From positions 62,001-126,000 of the forward strand of contig NZ_JACIJE010000010.1 in NCBI RefSeq assembly GCF_014199195.1: 64,000 nt of DNA, written 5' to 3'. Below, piece after piece: positions 8,232 through 16,812 of the stretch. A program made the translations under genes and the position numbers. Position 1 is the stretch's first letter. Each line of letters begins with the position of its first letter. The stretch comes from Neoroseomonas alkaliterrae. Lineage in GTDB: Bacteria > Pseudomonadota > Alphaproteobacteria > Acetobacterales > Acetobacteraceae. The notes under the pieces were generated by a model that was given only the letters and a program-made list of their open reading frames with translations, ran no database searches and was not told where the DNA came from.

Positions 8232-9416
8232 TCAGGCGTTGCCGGAGAGGTAGTCCATCGCGGCCTGCACCCCGCCCGGCTGGTGCGGCACGCCGGCCGC
8301 GCGCAGCCCCATCTCCACGCCGCCGAGCGTGCCGATGAGCTGCAGGTCGCCGAAATCGCCGAGATGGCCGATGCGGAATACCCGGTCGTTCAACTGGCCG
8401 AGGCCGTTGCCGAGCGACATGTTGTGCCGCTCGAGGATGGTCGCGCGCAGCGCGTTCGCGCTGTGGCCTTCCGGCAGCCGCACGGCGGTCAGGCTGGAGG
8501 AATAGTGCCGCGGTTCGGCGCACTGGATCTCGAATCCCCAGTGGCGGACGGCGCGGCGCGTCGCCTCCGCGTGGCGGTCGTGGCGGGCGAAGACGTTGTC
8601 GAGGCCTTCCTCCAGCAGCATGTCCACTGCGGCGTCGAGGCCGTAGAGAAGGTTCGTCGCCGGCGTGTAGGGGAAGTAGCCGGTGGCGTTGGCCGCGAGC
8701 ATCGGCTTCCAGTCCCAGAAGGAGCGCGGCAGGCGGGCCGTCTCGCTCGCCTTCAGCGCCTTGGCGCTGACCGCGTTGAAGGAGAGGCCCGGCGGCAGCA
8801 TCAGGCCCTTCTGCGAGCCCGCCACCGTCACGTCCACGCCCCATTCGTCGTGGCGGTAGTCGATGGAGCCCAGCGAGGAGATCGTGTCCACCAGCAGCAG
8901 CGCCGGATGGCCGGCCGCGTCCATGGCGCGGCGCACCTCGTCGATGCGGGAGGTGCAGCCCGTGCTGGTCTCGTTGTGCACGACGCAGACCGCCTTGATC
9001 GCATGCGCCTTGTCCTCGCGCAGGCGCTGCTCGATCTGCGCGACGTCGGCGCCGCGGCGCCAGTCGGTCTTGACGAAATCCGCGACAATGCCCAACCGGC
9101 CGGCCATCTCGTGCCAGAGATGGGCGAACCAGCCCGTCTCGCACATCAGCACCCGGTCGCCCGGCGAAAGCGTGTTGGTCAGCGCCGCTTCCCACGCGCC
9201 GGTGCCGCTCGCGGGGTAGATGACCACATGCGAGGTCGTCTTGAAGACGTGGCGGATCTTCTCGAGCAGCGCCTTGCCGAACAGGCCGAAATCCGGCCCG
9301 CGATGGTCCATGGTCGGGTTGTCCATCGCGCGCAGCACACGGTCGGGCACGTTGGTCGGGCCCGGGATCTGGAGGAAATGGCGGCCCGCGACGGGCTTGG
9401 ACTGGAAATAGGCCAT
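8232..9416 (-). CDS. sgaA: Serine-glyoxylate aminotransferase (PLP-dependent, class V)
   Basis: 394 residues, the usual length. Class V aminotransferase family, moving the amino group of serine (or alanine) to glyoxylate and giving hydroxypyruvate and glycine in C1/glyoxylate metabolism. Seen are the N-terminal PGPTNVPDRVLRAMDNP, the YPASGTGAWEAAL cofactor loop, the HNETSTG segment, the Asp of VDTISSLG and the Schiff-base Lys at about residue 203 in AGSQKGLMLPPG. The frame is open upstream, but MAYFQSKPVAGRHFLQIPG matches the family N-terminus. It is divergent from the FAD/Fe-S 2-hydroxyacid dehydrogenase, which could act in the same glyoxylate/hydroxyacid pathway. Alanine-glyoxylate aminotransferase is an alternative name. 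Confidence 0.88.
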   Translation of the reverse strand: MAYFQSKPVAGRHFLQIPGPTNVPDRVLRAMDNPTMDHRGPDFGLFGKALLEKIRHVFKTTSHVVIYPASGTGAWEAALTNTLSPGDRVLMCETGWFAHLWHEMAGRLGIVADFVKTDWRRGADVAQIEQRLREDKAHAIKAVCVVHNETSTGCTSRIDEVRRAMDAAGHPALLLVDTISSLGSIDYRHDEWGVDVTVAGSQKGLMLPPGLSFNAVSAKALKASETARLPRSFWDWKPMLAANATGYFPYTPATNLLYGLDAAVDMLLEEGLDNVFARHDRHAEATRRAVRHWGFEIQCAEPRHYSSSLTAVRLPEGHSANALRATILERHNMSLGNGLGQLNDRVFRIGHLGDFGDLQLIGTLGGVEMGLRAAGVPHQPGGVQAAMDYLSGNA

Positions 9417-9468
9417 GGACGCTCTCCTTGCTCGGGCGCTTTCTGCACCCAAGCAGCACCCCACGCCA

Positions 9469-9533
9469 ATGAGTTCGGCGCGTGCCCCCCATGAGCCGGC
9501 GCGATCATGAGCGCCGCTTCTCATGCCGATGAG
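9469..9533. promoter_or_regulatory. Cluster of ATGAG repeats in a divergent intergenic region
   Basis: In the 216-bp gap between the aminotransferase and the FAD/Fe-S dehydrogenase, ATGAG occurs at 9469, 9491, 9507 and 9529 (steps 22, 16, 22), with an inverted CTCAT at 9520 forming CTCAT-GCCG-ATGAG. The first two copies are both followed by CGGCGCG within a few bases. The regular spacing hints at regulator binding to both promoters, but the element is short and chance is possible. Confidence 0.25.
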
Positions 9534-9632
9534 CATTATGGATCGGACAGCGGCGCGGCGACGGGCTAGGGTCCGGCCGTTCCGCCGCGGGAGGCATCAG
9601 ATCCGCCGCCGCGACCACTGGAAGAGCGCCGC

Positions 9633-12542
9633 ATGAACGTCACGACCCGCCCCAGCATCGGCGACAGCCGCCTCGCCGCCCGCCTGCGCCGCGAGACGCA
9701 GGCAGAGGTGCTGTTCTCCGCCGCCGACCGCGGCCGCTACGCCACCGATGCCTCGATCTACCAGATCGAACCCTACGGCGTCCTGGTGCCGCGCAGCATC
9801 GAGGACGTGCAGGCCGCAATGGCGATCTGCCGAGAGGAGGGCATCCCCGTGCTGCCGCGCGGCGGCGGCACCTCGCAATGCGGGCAGACGGTCAACCGCG
9901 CGCTGGTTCTCGACTGCACGAAGTACCTGCGCGCAGTCATCGAGGTGGATACGGCGGCCGCGCGCGCGCGCGTGCAGCCGGGCATCACGCTCGGCGCGCT
10001 GAACGATGCGCTGAAGAAGCACGGGCTGTTCTTCCCGGTGGACCCCTCCACCTGGCAGCGCTGCACCATCGGCGGGATGGCGGGCAACAATTCCTGCGGG
10101 TCGAAATCCATCCGCTACGGGCTGATGGCGGACAACGTGACGGCGATCGACGCGCTGCTCGCGGACGGGTCGCGCTTCACCTTCGCCGACCTGCCGGACA
10201 ATCTCGGCGCGGATGTGCCGGCGCCGATGGCCGACCTCATCCAGCGCCTGCGCGCGCTCGGCGCGAGGGAGGCCGAGGAGATCGCCGCCCGCTTCCCGAA
10301 CCAGTTGCGGCGCGTCGGCGGCTACAACATCGAGTGCCTGACGCCGGCGGCGCGCGCGGAAGGACGCGGCAACCTCGCCCGCCTGCTGGTCGGCAGCGAG
10401 GGCACGCTCGCCTTCTCCGCCGCTCTCGACCTCAAACTCTGGCCGATCAAGCCGCGCAAGATGCTCGGGATCTGCCAGTTCCCGACCTTCCGCGCGGCCA
10501 TGGCGGCCGCCCAGCACCTCGTTACGCTCGACCCCGAGGCGGTGGAGCTGGTGGACCGGACGATGATCGACCTCGGCCGCTCCATCCCGATCTACCGCGC
10601 CACCATCGACCGCATGGTGAAGGGCGAACCGGACAGCCTGCTGATCGTCGAGTTCCACGGTCATGAGGACGCGCCGCTGCTGCGTGCTCTCGACGGGCTG
10701 GACGAGATGATGGCCGATCTCGGCTACCCGGATGCCGTGGTGCGCGCCACCGATGCCGGCTTCCAGGCCGCCATCGCCGAGGTCCGCGAGGCCGGCCTGA
10801 ACATCATGATGTCCATGAAGGGCGACGGGAAGCCGGTCTCCTTCATCGAGGATTGCGCCGTCGCGCTGCCCGACCTCGCCGACTACACCGAGCGCCTGAA
10901 CGCGGTGTTCGAGCGGTACGGCACCAAGGGCACCTGGTATGCCCATGCCTCCGTCGGCTGCCTGCATGTGCGGCCCGTGCTGAACATGAAGGACGAGGCC
11001 GATGTGCGGAAGATGCGCGCGATCGCGGAGGAATGCTTCGCGCTGGTGCGCGAATACAAGGGCAGCCATTCCGGCGAGCACGGCGACGGCATCGTGCGCT
11101 CCGAGTTCAACGAGCCGATGTTCGGCAGCCGCATCACCCGCGCCTTCGAGGAGGTGAAGGATTCCTTCGACCCGAACGCGCTGCTCAACCCGGGGCGGGT
11201 CGTCCGCCCGCCGAGGATGGATGACCGCAGCCTGTTCCGCTACGCGCCGGGCTATGCGGCGGATGATGCGATCACGCCGGTCCTCGACTGGTCGGAGCAT
11301 CCCGGCCCGCTCGGCGGTTTCCTCGGCGCGGTCGAGATGTGCAACAACAACGGCACCTGCCGGAAGTTCGACGCCAATGTCATGTGCCCCTCCTACCGCG
11401 TCACGCGGGACGAGCAGCACCTCACGCGCGGGCGCGCCAACACGCTGCGCCTCGCGCTGACGCGGCAACTGGGGCCGGATGCGCTGGCATCGGACGAGGT
11501 CGCGGCGGCGATGGCGCTCTGCGTCTCCTGCAAGGGCTGCAAGCGCGAATGCCCGACCGGCGTGGACATGGCGCGGATGAAGGTCGAGGTGCTGGCCGCG
11601 CGCGCATCGCGGCATGGCATCTCCTGGCGGGAGCGCATCATCGCCACCATGCCGCGCTGGGCGCGCTGGGCCTCGCTGCTGCCGCCGATCGCCAATGCGC
11701 GCGATGCCATCCCTGGCCTCGCGGCGCTGTCCGAACGGGTTCTGGGCCTTGCCGCGGAGCGCCGCCTTCCGCGCTTCCGCTGGCATGCCTTCCACGATGC
11801 CGAGCTGCGCGCCCCGGACGGCCGCGAGGGCGAGGTCATCCTGCTGCCCGACGCCTTCAACCGCTATTTCGAACCGGAGAACCTGCGCGCCGCCATCCGA
11901 ATCCTGCGCGCCGCCGGCTACGACCCGGCCGTGGCGCGCCCGCCGCGCGGCATGCGGCCACTCGACGATGGCCGCACGCTGCTCGCCGCCGGTCTGGTCG
12001 AGCAGGCCCGCGCCGAGGCGCGCCGCACCATCGAGACCCTCTCCGCCTGGAACAGCCCCGTCATCGGCATCGAGCCCTCCTCGCTGACGACGCTGCGCGA
12101 TGAGTTCCTCGCCCTGCTGCCGGGCGAGCCCGCGCGCGCGATCGCCGCACGCGCCTTCCTCCTCGCCGAGTTCCTCGAGCAGGAGAAGGCGGCGCTGCCG
12201 CTCAAGCCGCTGCAGGCCGAGGCGCATATCCACGGCCATTGCCACCAGAAGGCCTTCGGCGCCTTCCCGCCCGCGATCGCGCTGCTGAAGCGCATCCCGG
12301 GGCTGAAGGTCGCGCCCATTGCCTCCTCCTGCTGCGGCATGGCCGGGGCCTTCGGCTACCAGGCGGAGACTCTCGGCGTCTCGAAGGCCATGGCCGACCT
12401 CGCCCTGCTGCCGGCGGTGCGCGCCGCCGCACCGGATGCGATCATCGTCGCCGACGGCACCTCCTGCCGCCACCAGATCGCCGACCTCGCCGGGCGCGAG
12501 GCGCTGCATTCCGTCCGCGTGCTGGAGAAGGCCCTCGCATGA
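9633..12542 (+). CDS. FAD-linked oxidase fused to Fe-S/CCG domains (D-lactate / D-2-hydroxyacid dehydrogenase type)
   Basis: 969 residues. The N-terminal half (about 1-520) is a GlcD/PCMH-type FAD oxidoreductase: a flavin-binding LPRGGGTSQCGQTVNRALVL region, GGMAGNNSCGSKSIRYG, and GEHGDGIVRSEF at the flavin/substrate site. The C-terminal half has a 4Fe-4S ferredoxin pair, CNNNGTCRKFDANVMCPSYR and CVSCKGCKRECPTGVDM, then CCG-domain pieces HGHCHQKAFGAF and SSCCGMAGAFG. This layout is typical of respiratory D-lactate or D-2-hydroxyglutarate dehydrogenases passing electrons to quinone or cytochrome. Start MNVTTRPSIGD is preceded by GGAAGAG. It is coupled to the DUF924 gene by an ATGA overlap. Substrate uncertain. 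Confidence 0.85.
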   Translation: MNVTTRPSIGDSRLAARLRRETQAEVLFSAADRGRYATDASIYQIEPYGVLVPRSIEDVQAAMAICREEGIPVLPRGGGTSQCGQTVNRALVLDCTKYLRAVIEVDTAAARARVQPGITLGALNDALKKHGLFFPVDPSTWQRCTIGGMAGNNSCGSKSIRYGLMADNVTAIDALLADGSRFTFADLPDNLGADVPAPMADLIQRLRALGAREAEEIAARFPNQLRRVGGYNIECLTPAARAEGRGNLARLLVGSEGTLAFSAALDLKLWPIKPRKMLGICQFPTFRAAMAAAQHLVTLDPEAVELVDRTMIDLGRSIPIYRATIDRMVKGEPDSLLIVEFHGHEDAPLLRALDGLDEMMADLGYPDAVVRATDAGFQAAIAEVREAGLNIMMSMKGDGKPVSFIEDCAVALPDLADYTERLNAVFERYGTKGTWYAHASVGCLHVRPVLNMKDEADVRKMRAIAEECFALVREYKGSHSGEHGDGIVRSEFNEPMFGSRITRAFEEVKDSFDPNALLNPGRVVRPPRMDDRSLFRYAPGYAADDAITPVLDWSEHPGPLGGFLGAVEMCNNNGTCRKFDANVMCPSYRVTRDEQHLTRGRANTLRLALTRQLGPDALASDEVAAAMALCVSCKGCKRECPTGVDMARMKVEVLAARASRHGISWRERIIATMPRWARWASLLPPIANARDAIPGLAALSERVLGLAAERRLPRFRWHAFHDAELRAPDGREGEVILLPDAFNRYFEPENLRAAIRILRAAGYDPAVARPPRGMRPLDDGRTLLAAGLVEQARAEARRTIETLSAWNSPVIGIEPSSLTTLRDEFLALLPGEPARAIAARAFLLAEFLEQEKAALPLKPLQAEAHIHGHCHQKAFGAFPPAIALLKRIPGLKVAPIASSCCGMAGAFGYQAETLGVSKAMADLALLPAVRAAAPDAIIVADGTSCRHQIADLAGREALHSVRVLEKALA

Positions 12543-13111
12543 CGACGCCCGACGACATCCTCGGCTTCTGGTTCTCCGAAGGCCCGGACACCTTCCGCGA
12601 AGCCTGGTTCCGCAAGGACCCGGCCTTCGACGAGGCCATCCGCGCGCGCTATTCCGACACGGTCGCCGCCGCGCGGGAGGGCGCGCTCGCCGGCTGGGCG
12701 GACAGCCCGCTGGGTGCGCTGGCGCTCGCCATCCTGCTCGACCAGTTCCCGCGCAACCTTCACCGCGGCAGCGCCGAGGCCTTCGCGGCGGATGCGATGA
12801 TGCGGGAGATCGCACGCGAGGCCGTGCTGCGCCGGCGCTTCGACCTCGCGCTGACCTCGATCCAGCGCCCCTTCCTCTACCTGCCCTTCGAGCATTCCGA
12901 GGCGATGGCGGACCAGGATCTCTCGGTCGCGCTGTTCGAGGGGCTGCGCGACGACCCGCGCCATGCCCGGCCTGGGGGCGCGATCGACTATGCGTGGCGG
13001 CATCGCGTCGTCATCCAGCGCTTCGGCCGCTTCCCGCACCGCAACGCGGCCCTGGGGCGGGCGAGCACGCCGGAGGAGGAGGCGTGGCTCGCGGCGGGCG
13101 GCGGGTTCTGA
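12539..13111 (+). CDS. DUF924 family protein
   Basis: 190 residues. Characteristic elements are the N-terminal ILGFWFSEGP followed by WF(R)KDPAFD, then the LILLDQFPRNLHRG-type segment (here ILLDQFPRNLHRGS), YLPFEHSE and the C-terminal FGRFPHRN. These define DUF924, a helical (TPR-like) family of unknown biochemical role. No signal peptide is seen; it is probably cytoplasmic. The start overlaps the stop of the FAD/Fe-S dehydrogenase gene (ATGA), so the two are translationally coupled. A functional link is only inferred from that. Confidence 0.85.
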   Translation: MTTPDDILGFWFSEGPDTFREAWFRKDPAFDEAIRARYSDTVAAAREGALAGWADSPLGALALAILLDQFPRNLHRGSAEAFAADAMMREIAREAVLRRRFDLALTSIQRPFLYLPFEHSEAMADQDLSVALFEGLRDDPRHARPGGAIDYAWRHRVVIQRFGRFPHRNAALGRASTPEEEAWLAAGGGF

Positions 13112-13228
13112 AGCCACGGCCAGGGACCATCCGGCGCGGCGGCTTTCGGCCTTCGGGCACCGGGCTGCCGGAGCAGGCGTGCCTTTGATGCAACAGGGCT
13201 GAAAGATCCCGCCCACGCGCGCCTGGAT

Positions 13229-13243
13229 TGTTGCAATGCACAA
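13229..13243. promoter_or_regulatory. Imperfect palindrome resembling the site at 5792
   Basis: TGTTGCAATGCACAA shares the TGTTGCA-w-TGCA core with the perfect palindrome at 5792-5806. A further half-site, TGCAACA, lies about 40 bp upstream at 13189-13195. It sits ahead of the DUF1194 gene and overlaps a promoter-like element, where a repressor site would be expected. Confidence 0.35.
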
Positions 13244-13259
13244 TCCTGTTCGCTATTTG
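13231..13259 (+). promoter_or_regulatory. Candidate sigma-70 promoter for the DUF1194 gene
   Basis: TTGCAA (13231-13236), a 17-bp spacer, and TATTTG (13254-13259) match the -35/-10 layout, with four of six -35 bases and the -10 TAT core. The predicted start lies about 70 bp before the ATG at 13337, in a locally AT-richer stretch of the 225-bp gap. The -35 overlaps the palindromic site at 13229-13243. Confidence 0.4.
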
Positions 13260-13336
13260 TGCCGTAATGCCTTCCGCGACGAAGGCACCGGGATGGACAG
13301 GCAGCCGCGCACGGCCCCGCGAAAGGAGGCCCTGCC

Positions 13337-14092
13337 ATGCCGCGTATGCTCTCCCGCCGACTGCTCCTCGCCACCGGCCTCGCCTCTCCCGCTCTCCTGT
13401 CAGCTCGTGCCGCTCGCGCCGCGGAGGAGGTGGATGTCGAGCTCGTCCTCGCCGTGGATGTCTCGCGTTCGGTGGATGCCGAGGAGATGGAGATGCAGAT
13501 GCGCGGCTATGCCGCCGCCTTCCGCGACCCGCGCCTTGCCCGGGGCATCGCGCGGGGGCCGATCGGGACCATCGCCGTCACGCTCTTCGTCTGGTCCGAC
13601 TGGAACATCCAGCACATCCTCGTGCCCTGGACGAAGCTCGACGGGCCGGACGCCTGCGCCCGGTTCGCCGCCGCCGTGGATGGGGCCTCGCGCGAGACCT
13701 ACCTCTACACTTCGATCTCCGGCGCGATCGACTTCGCCATGCGCCAGTTCGGCACGCGCTACGAAGGGCTGCGCCGTGTCGTGGACATCTCGGGCGATGG
13801 CGTGAACAATTCCGGGCGCCCTGTCGCGGATGCGCGGGCCGAGGCGCTCGCCCGTGGCGTCACCTTGAACGGCCTCGCGGTGCTCGACCGCAATCCCCAG
13901 CCCGCGGCCCTGCTTGCCGGGCTTCCGCCGATCGACGCGTATTTCCGCGACGAGGTCATTGGCGGGCCGGGGGCCTTCCTGATGGTGGCCGAGGGCTACG
14001 AGGCCTTCGCGGAAGCGGTGCGCCGCAAGATCATCCGCGAGATCGCCGCCCTGCCCGCCCCCGGCCCCCGCGTGGAACGGGCCACCGCCTGA
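13337..14092 (+). CDS. DUF1194 (von Willebrand A-like) exported protein
   Basis: 251 residues. The N-terminus (SRRLLLATGLASPALLSA...ARA) is a signal peptide with a twin-arginine-like SRRxLL motif. The mature part starts EEVDVELVLAVDVSRSVD, whose DVSRS is a MIDAS-like metal site of the vWA fold, as in DUF1194. VVDISGDGVNNSG is the second family hallmark. It is probably a periplasmic protein mediating metal-dependent protein contacts. The start is supported by AAAGGAGG 7 bp upstream. It seems to be a single-gene unit, with a promoter-like element 80-110 bp upstream and a 229-bp featureless gap after it. Confidence 0.85.
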   Translation: MPRMLSRRLLLATGLASPALLSARAARAAEEVDVELVLAVDVSRSVDAEEMEMQMRGYAAAFRDPRLARGIARGPIGTIAVTLFVWSDWNIQHILVPWTKLDGPDACARFAAAVDGASRETYLYTSISGAIDFAMRQFGTRYEGLRRVVDISGDGVNNSGRPVADARAEALARGVTLNGLAVLDRNPQPAALLAGLPPIDAYFRDEVIGGPGAFLMVAEGYEAFAEAVRRKIIREIAALPAPGPRVERATA

Positions 14093-14321
14093 TGCCGCGC
14101 CACAGGGGGTTGATGCCACGCTCGCGCGGCGTCGCCCCCTCGCGTCCGGGCGCTGCGGCCGCTGCCGCTGGCCGGCCTCCAGCCCGTCAGGAACGCTCTG
14201 CACGGCCCGACCATCGCCCGCCCGACGCATCCGGGGCTTGCGCCGCGACGCCACAGCGTCATACCGGCGCCATGGGGATGCACACCACCACGCGGGGCGT
14301 CGCTCGCGCCGGCTCGCGGCC

Positions 14322-14903
14322 ATGACGCGGCCGCCGCCGCCCGACCGGCTCGAGGACGCCCTCGCCGGCGCCTTCGCCCTGCTCGCCCGCGGCGTCGCGG
14401 ACCGGCGGAGCCCGCTTCATACGCCGACCCTCGCCACGCGCGGGACCGATGGCGCGCCGAATGCGCGCACCGTCGTGCTGCGCGCCTTCGATCCCGGCAC
14501 GCGCCGGCTGCGCCTGCACACCGACCGGCGCAGCGCCAAGGCGACGGAACTCGCCGCCGAGCCGCGCGTCATGCTGCATGCCTACGATGCGGCCGCGCAG
14601 GTGCAGTTGCGCATCGCGGGCACGGTCAGCCTGCATCACGACGACGCCCTGGCCGAGAGCGCCTGGAGCGGCAGCCGTGCCTCCTCCCGAATGTGCTACG
14701 CGGCGGTGGAACCGCCCGGGGCCGCCGTTGCGGCGCCACCCCCCGCGCCGCGCGATGCCGAGGCCGGGCGCGGCAACTTCATGGCGGTGGTGATCGCGAT
14801 GGACAGCCTCGACTGGCTGCTGCTCGCCCATGAGGGGCACCGCCGCGCCCGCTTCGCCTGGGACGAGGCCGGGCGGCTTTCCGCCACCTGGATCGCGCCG
14901 TGA
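14322..14903 (+). CDS. Pyridoxamine 5'-phosphate oxidase-like FMN-binding protein
   Basis: 193 residues with the split-barrel FMN-binding fold of the PNPOx superfamily (Alr4036-like group). TLATRGTDGAPNARTVVLRAFD, followed by LRLHTDRRSAKATEL, matches the N-terminal part in which the flavin phosphate is bound. The C-terminal part ends in RRARFAWDEAGRLSATWIAP, resembling the RxxxxF and SxxWIxP closing of the family. Whether it oxidises PNP or another substrate is unknown. The start ATG at 14322 fits the family N-terminus. The stop overlaps the next start (GTGA), so it heads a three-gene coupled unit with DUF3253 and DUF1499 genes. Confidence 0.8.
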   Translation: MTRPPPPDRLEDALAGAFALLARGVADRRSPLHTPTLATRGTDGAPNARTVVLRAFDPGTRRLRLHTDRRSAKATELAAEPRVMLHAYDAAAQVQLRIAGTVSLHHDDALAESAWSGSRASSRMCYAAVEPPGAAVAAPPPAPRDAEAGRGNFMAVVIAMDSLDWLLLAHEGHRRARFAWDEAGRLSATWIAP

Positions 14904-15148
14904 GCGACGCCGCGATCCGCGAAGCCATCCTCGCAGCCGCGGTGGCGCGGGGCGCGGACAAGAGCCTCTGCCCCTCCGAGGTGGCGCGTGCCCTCGCGCC
15001 CGAGGACTGGCGCCCCCTGATGGGCCGCGTGCGGCGCGAGGCGATCGCGCTGGCCCGCGAAGGCCGAATCGAGGTGCTGCGGAAGGGCCGCCCTGTGGAC
15101 CCCGGCGCCGAGATCCGCGGCGTCATCCGGCTGAGGATCCGCCCATGA
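14900..15148 (+). CDS. DUF3253 small protein
   Basis: 82 residues, GTG start in a GTGA overlap with the upstream gene. The pattern AIREAILAAAVARG..KSLCPSEVARAL, then W..LMGRVRREAIALAREGRIEVLRKGRPVDP, is a winged-helix-like architecture seen in DUF3253. It may bind nucleic acid, but that is inference from the fold only. The stop overlaps the next ATG. It is cytoplasmic, with no signal or membrane segment. Confidence 0.8.
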   Translation: MSDAAIREAILAAAVARGADKSLCPSEVARALAPEDWRPLMGRVRREAIALAREGRIEVLRKGRPVDPGAEIRGVIRLRIRP

Positions 15149-15585
15149 TCCGCCTGCTCCTCTCCCGCGGCGCGCAGGGCGTGCCGGCGCCCGAGCCCGT
15201 GGACTTCGCCACGCTCGTCCTGCCGACCTCGCCCAACACCTGCCTGCTGACGCCGGCGACGGCACCGGGCGCGGGCCATCTGCACCGGGACCCTTTCCCC
15301 GTATCGCCGGAGGAGGCGCTCGCGGCGATCCGCGCCGTCGCCGCTTCCATGCCGCGCACCTTCCCGCTGGCGGAGTTCCCGGCGCGGCGACAGGTGCAAT
15401 GGGTCGCGCGCACGCGGCTGATGAACTACCCCGACATCGTGGTGGCCGAGGTTGCGCCGGCCGGCGCCGGCACGGGCCTCTGGCTCTATTCGCGCAGCCT
15501 GATCGGCTGGTCGGATCTCGGTGCGAACCGGGCCCGCGTCACGGCCTGGCTCGCGGCCTTCGAGGAGCGTATCCGGCGCCGCTGA
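15145..15585 (+). CDS. DUF1499 family protein
   Basis: 146 residues. The segment LPTSPNTCLLTP near residue 30 and the closing SRSLIGWSDLGANRARVTAWLAAFEERI are typical of DUF1499, whose members usually have SRVGxxDLGVNRxRV at the corresponding place. Function unknown; no membrane segment is evident here. Translationally coupled to the DUF3253 gene (ATGA). A 177-bp gap without obvious signals separates it from the convergent XrtA block. Confidence 0.8.
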   Translation: MIRLLLSRGAQGVPAPEPVDFATLVLPTSPNTCLLTPATAPGAGHLHRDPFPVSPEEALAAIRAVAASMPRTFPLAEFPARRQVQWVARTRLMNYPDIVVAEVAPAGAGTGLWLYSRSLIGWSDLGANRARVTAWLAAFEERIRRR

Positions 15586-15762
15586 CGCCCGATGCGCGCG
15601 GCTGGGACTTTCCGGCGCGGGCCCTCGCGGCCCGGCTGCGCGCCGTCCGGAGCGCCACGCGGCGAGGCCGCTGTGTCGGCCAGCAACCCGTCCGGCCTCG
15701 CCGGCGGAACACGCCATCGTCCGGCCGCCGGGGCATGACGCGCCCCGTCGCGAGCGCCCCGC

Positions 15763-16809
15763 TCAGCCAAGGCCCCGGACGAGCGGCGGCCCCAGCACAT
15801 TCGCCACCGCCACCGGCAGCCGCTTCCACGCGGCGATGAACAGCCGGTACTTCGGATTGTTCGGGTTGTTCTCCGGGATCGCCGCGCCCTCGGCCAGGCG
15901 GTAGCAATAGGGCAGCTCCTGCGGCTCGAAGCCCCAGTTCTTCTTGTAGTCGAAGGCGCCGGTGCCGAGCTTGCTGCGCCCGAAATCGAACAGCCTCGCG
16001 CCGCGCTCGCGGCCCGCTCGGCGCATCACCTCCCAGTACATGAACTCGTTGGCGCGGTTCTCGCGCGCCGCGCGCAGCCCGCCGCCGTAATAGGGCAGCA
16101 CCTCCTCGCGGAAGTGGAAGTTCAGCACCGAGGCCACGGCGGTATCGCCATCGAGCACGGTGGTCACGTCATGCTCGCCCGGGAAGGCCTCCGCCAGCAG
16201 GCGGAAATAGCGCGCGGGAAAGACCGGGCTGCCCAGGTTCCGCACGCTCTCGGCATAGACGCGATGCAGGGTGCGCGTGTCGCTGCCCGAGACCGAGCGC
16301 AGGCGGAACTTCTCGATCGCCTTCCGCACCTCCGCGCGCTGCTTGCGCGGGATGTTGGCCTGCATGTCCTTCGCGTCGTCGCCGGTGATCGCGATCGGCT
16401 TGCGGAAGGTGAAGTAGAGCGGCGGGCGCGGCGTCCAGCCCGGATCGGGCGCCTCGCGCCGGCGAAACTCGAGCGCGGGCGAGCCGAGCCTCTCGCGCAG
16501 CGCCAGCGCATGGGCCTCGAGCGCCGCCGCCGCCTCCGGCGTGGCCGCCACGCTGCCGCCATAGACGCAGAAGGGCGTGGAGGAGAGCAGGTCGCCGAAC
16601 AACAGCGTCTTCATCCGCGCCAGCGGCAGGATGCCGACCACCGCGCCGTCCTGCTCGGCCATCACGTAGTGCGTCGCGTGGCCGAAGGCGCGGCCGATGA
16701 CCGTGGCCCAGGGGCTCAGGTGGAAGAAGGTCGCCTCCGGCCGCGCGCGCACGAAGGCGTCCCAGGCCGCGGCGCTGCGTGCGTCCATCTCCACGATCTT
16801 CACCGCCAT
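15763..16809 (-). CDS. FemAB-like protein of the XrtA/PEP-CTERM system
   Basis: 348 residues, GNAT/FemAB superfamily, of the type found in exosortase A loci (TIGR03019 group). Seen are the N-terminal FHLSPWATVIGRAFGHATHY, the central IPRKQRAEVRKAIEKF helix, and toward the C-terminus the acceptor-site region YYGGGLRAARENRANEFMYW with LFDFGRSKLGTGAFDYKKNWGFEP. Family members transfer an amino-acyl or acyl group; here the target is probably the exopolysaccharide or its lipid-linked precursor. It is last in the minus-strand operon, 3 bp after the deacetylase stop, with ATG start and no signal peptide. Confidence 0.88.
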   Translation of the reverse strand: MAVKIVEMDARSAAAWDAFVRARPEATFFHLSPWATVIGRAFGHATHYVMAEQDGAVVGILPLARMKTLLFGDLLSSTPFCVYGGSVAATPEAAAALEAHALALRERLGSPALEFRRREAPDPGWTPRPPLYFTFRKPIAITGDDAKDMQANIPRKQRAEVRKAIEKFRLRSVSGSDTRTLHRVYAESVRNLGSPVFPARYFRLLAEAFPGEHDVTTVLDGDTAVASVLNFHFREEVLPYYGGGLRAARENRANEFMYWEVMRRAGRERGARLFDFGRSKLGTGAFDYKKNWGFEPQELPYCYRLAEGAAIPENNPNNPKYRLFIAAWKRLPVAVANVLGPPLVRGLG

Positions 16810-16812
16810 GGC

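Noticed and set aside
5730..9494. A 1254-codon plus-strand frame across the molybdenum hydroxylase and the aminotransferase
   Set aside because: It runs out of frame through the first gene and antisense through the second; the sequence is low-complexity Arg/Ala.
9597..12815. A 1072-codon open frame on the minus strand opposite the FAD/Fe-S dehydrogenase
   Set aside because: It is the mirror of a real gene in GC-rich DNA. The translation is Arg/Ala/Gly-rich, without domains, while the plus strand has intact FAD and Fe-S motifs.
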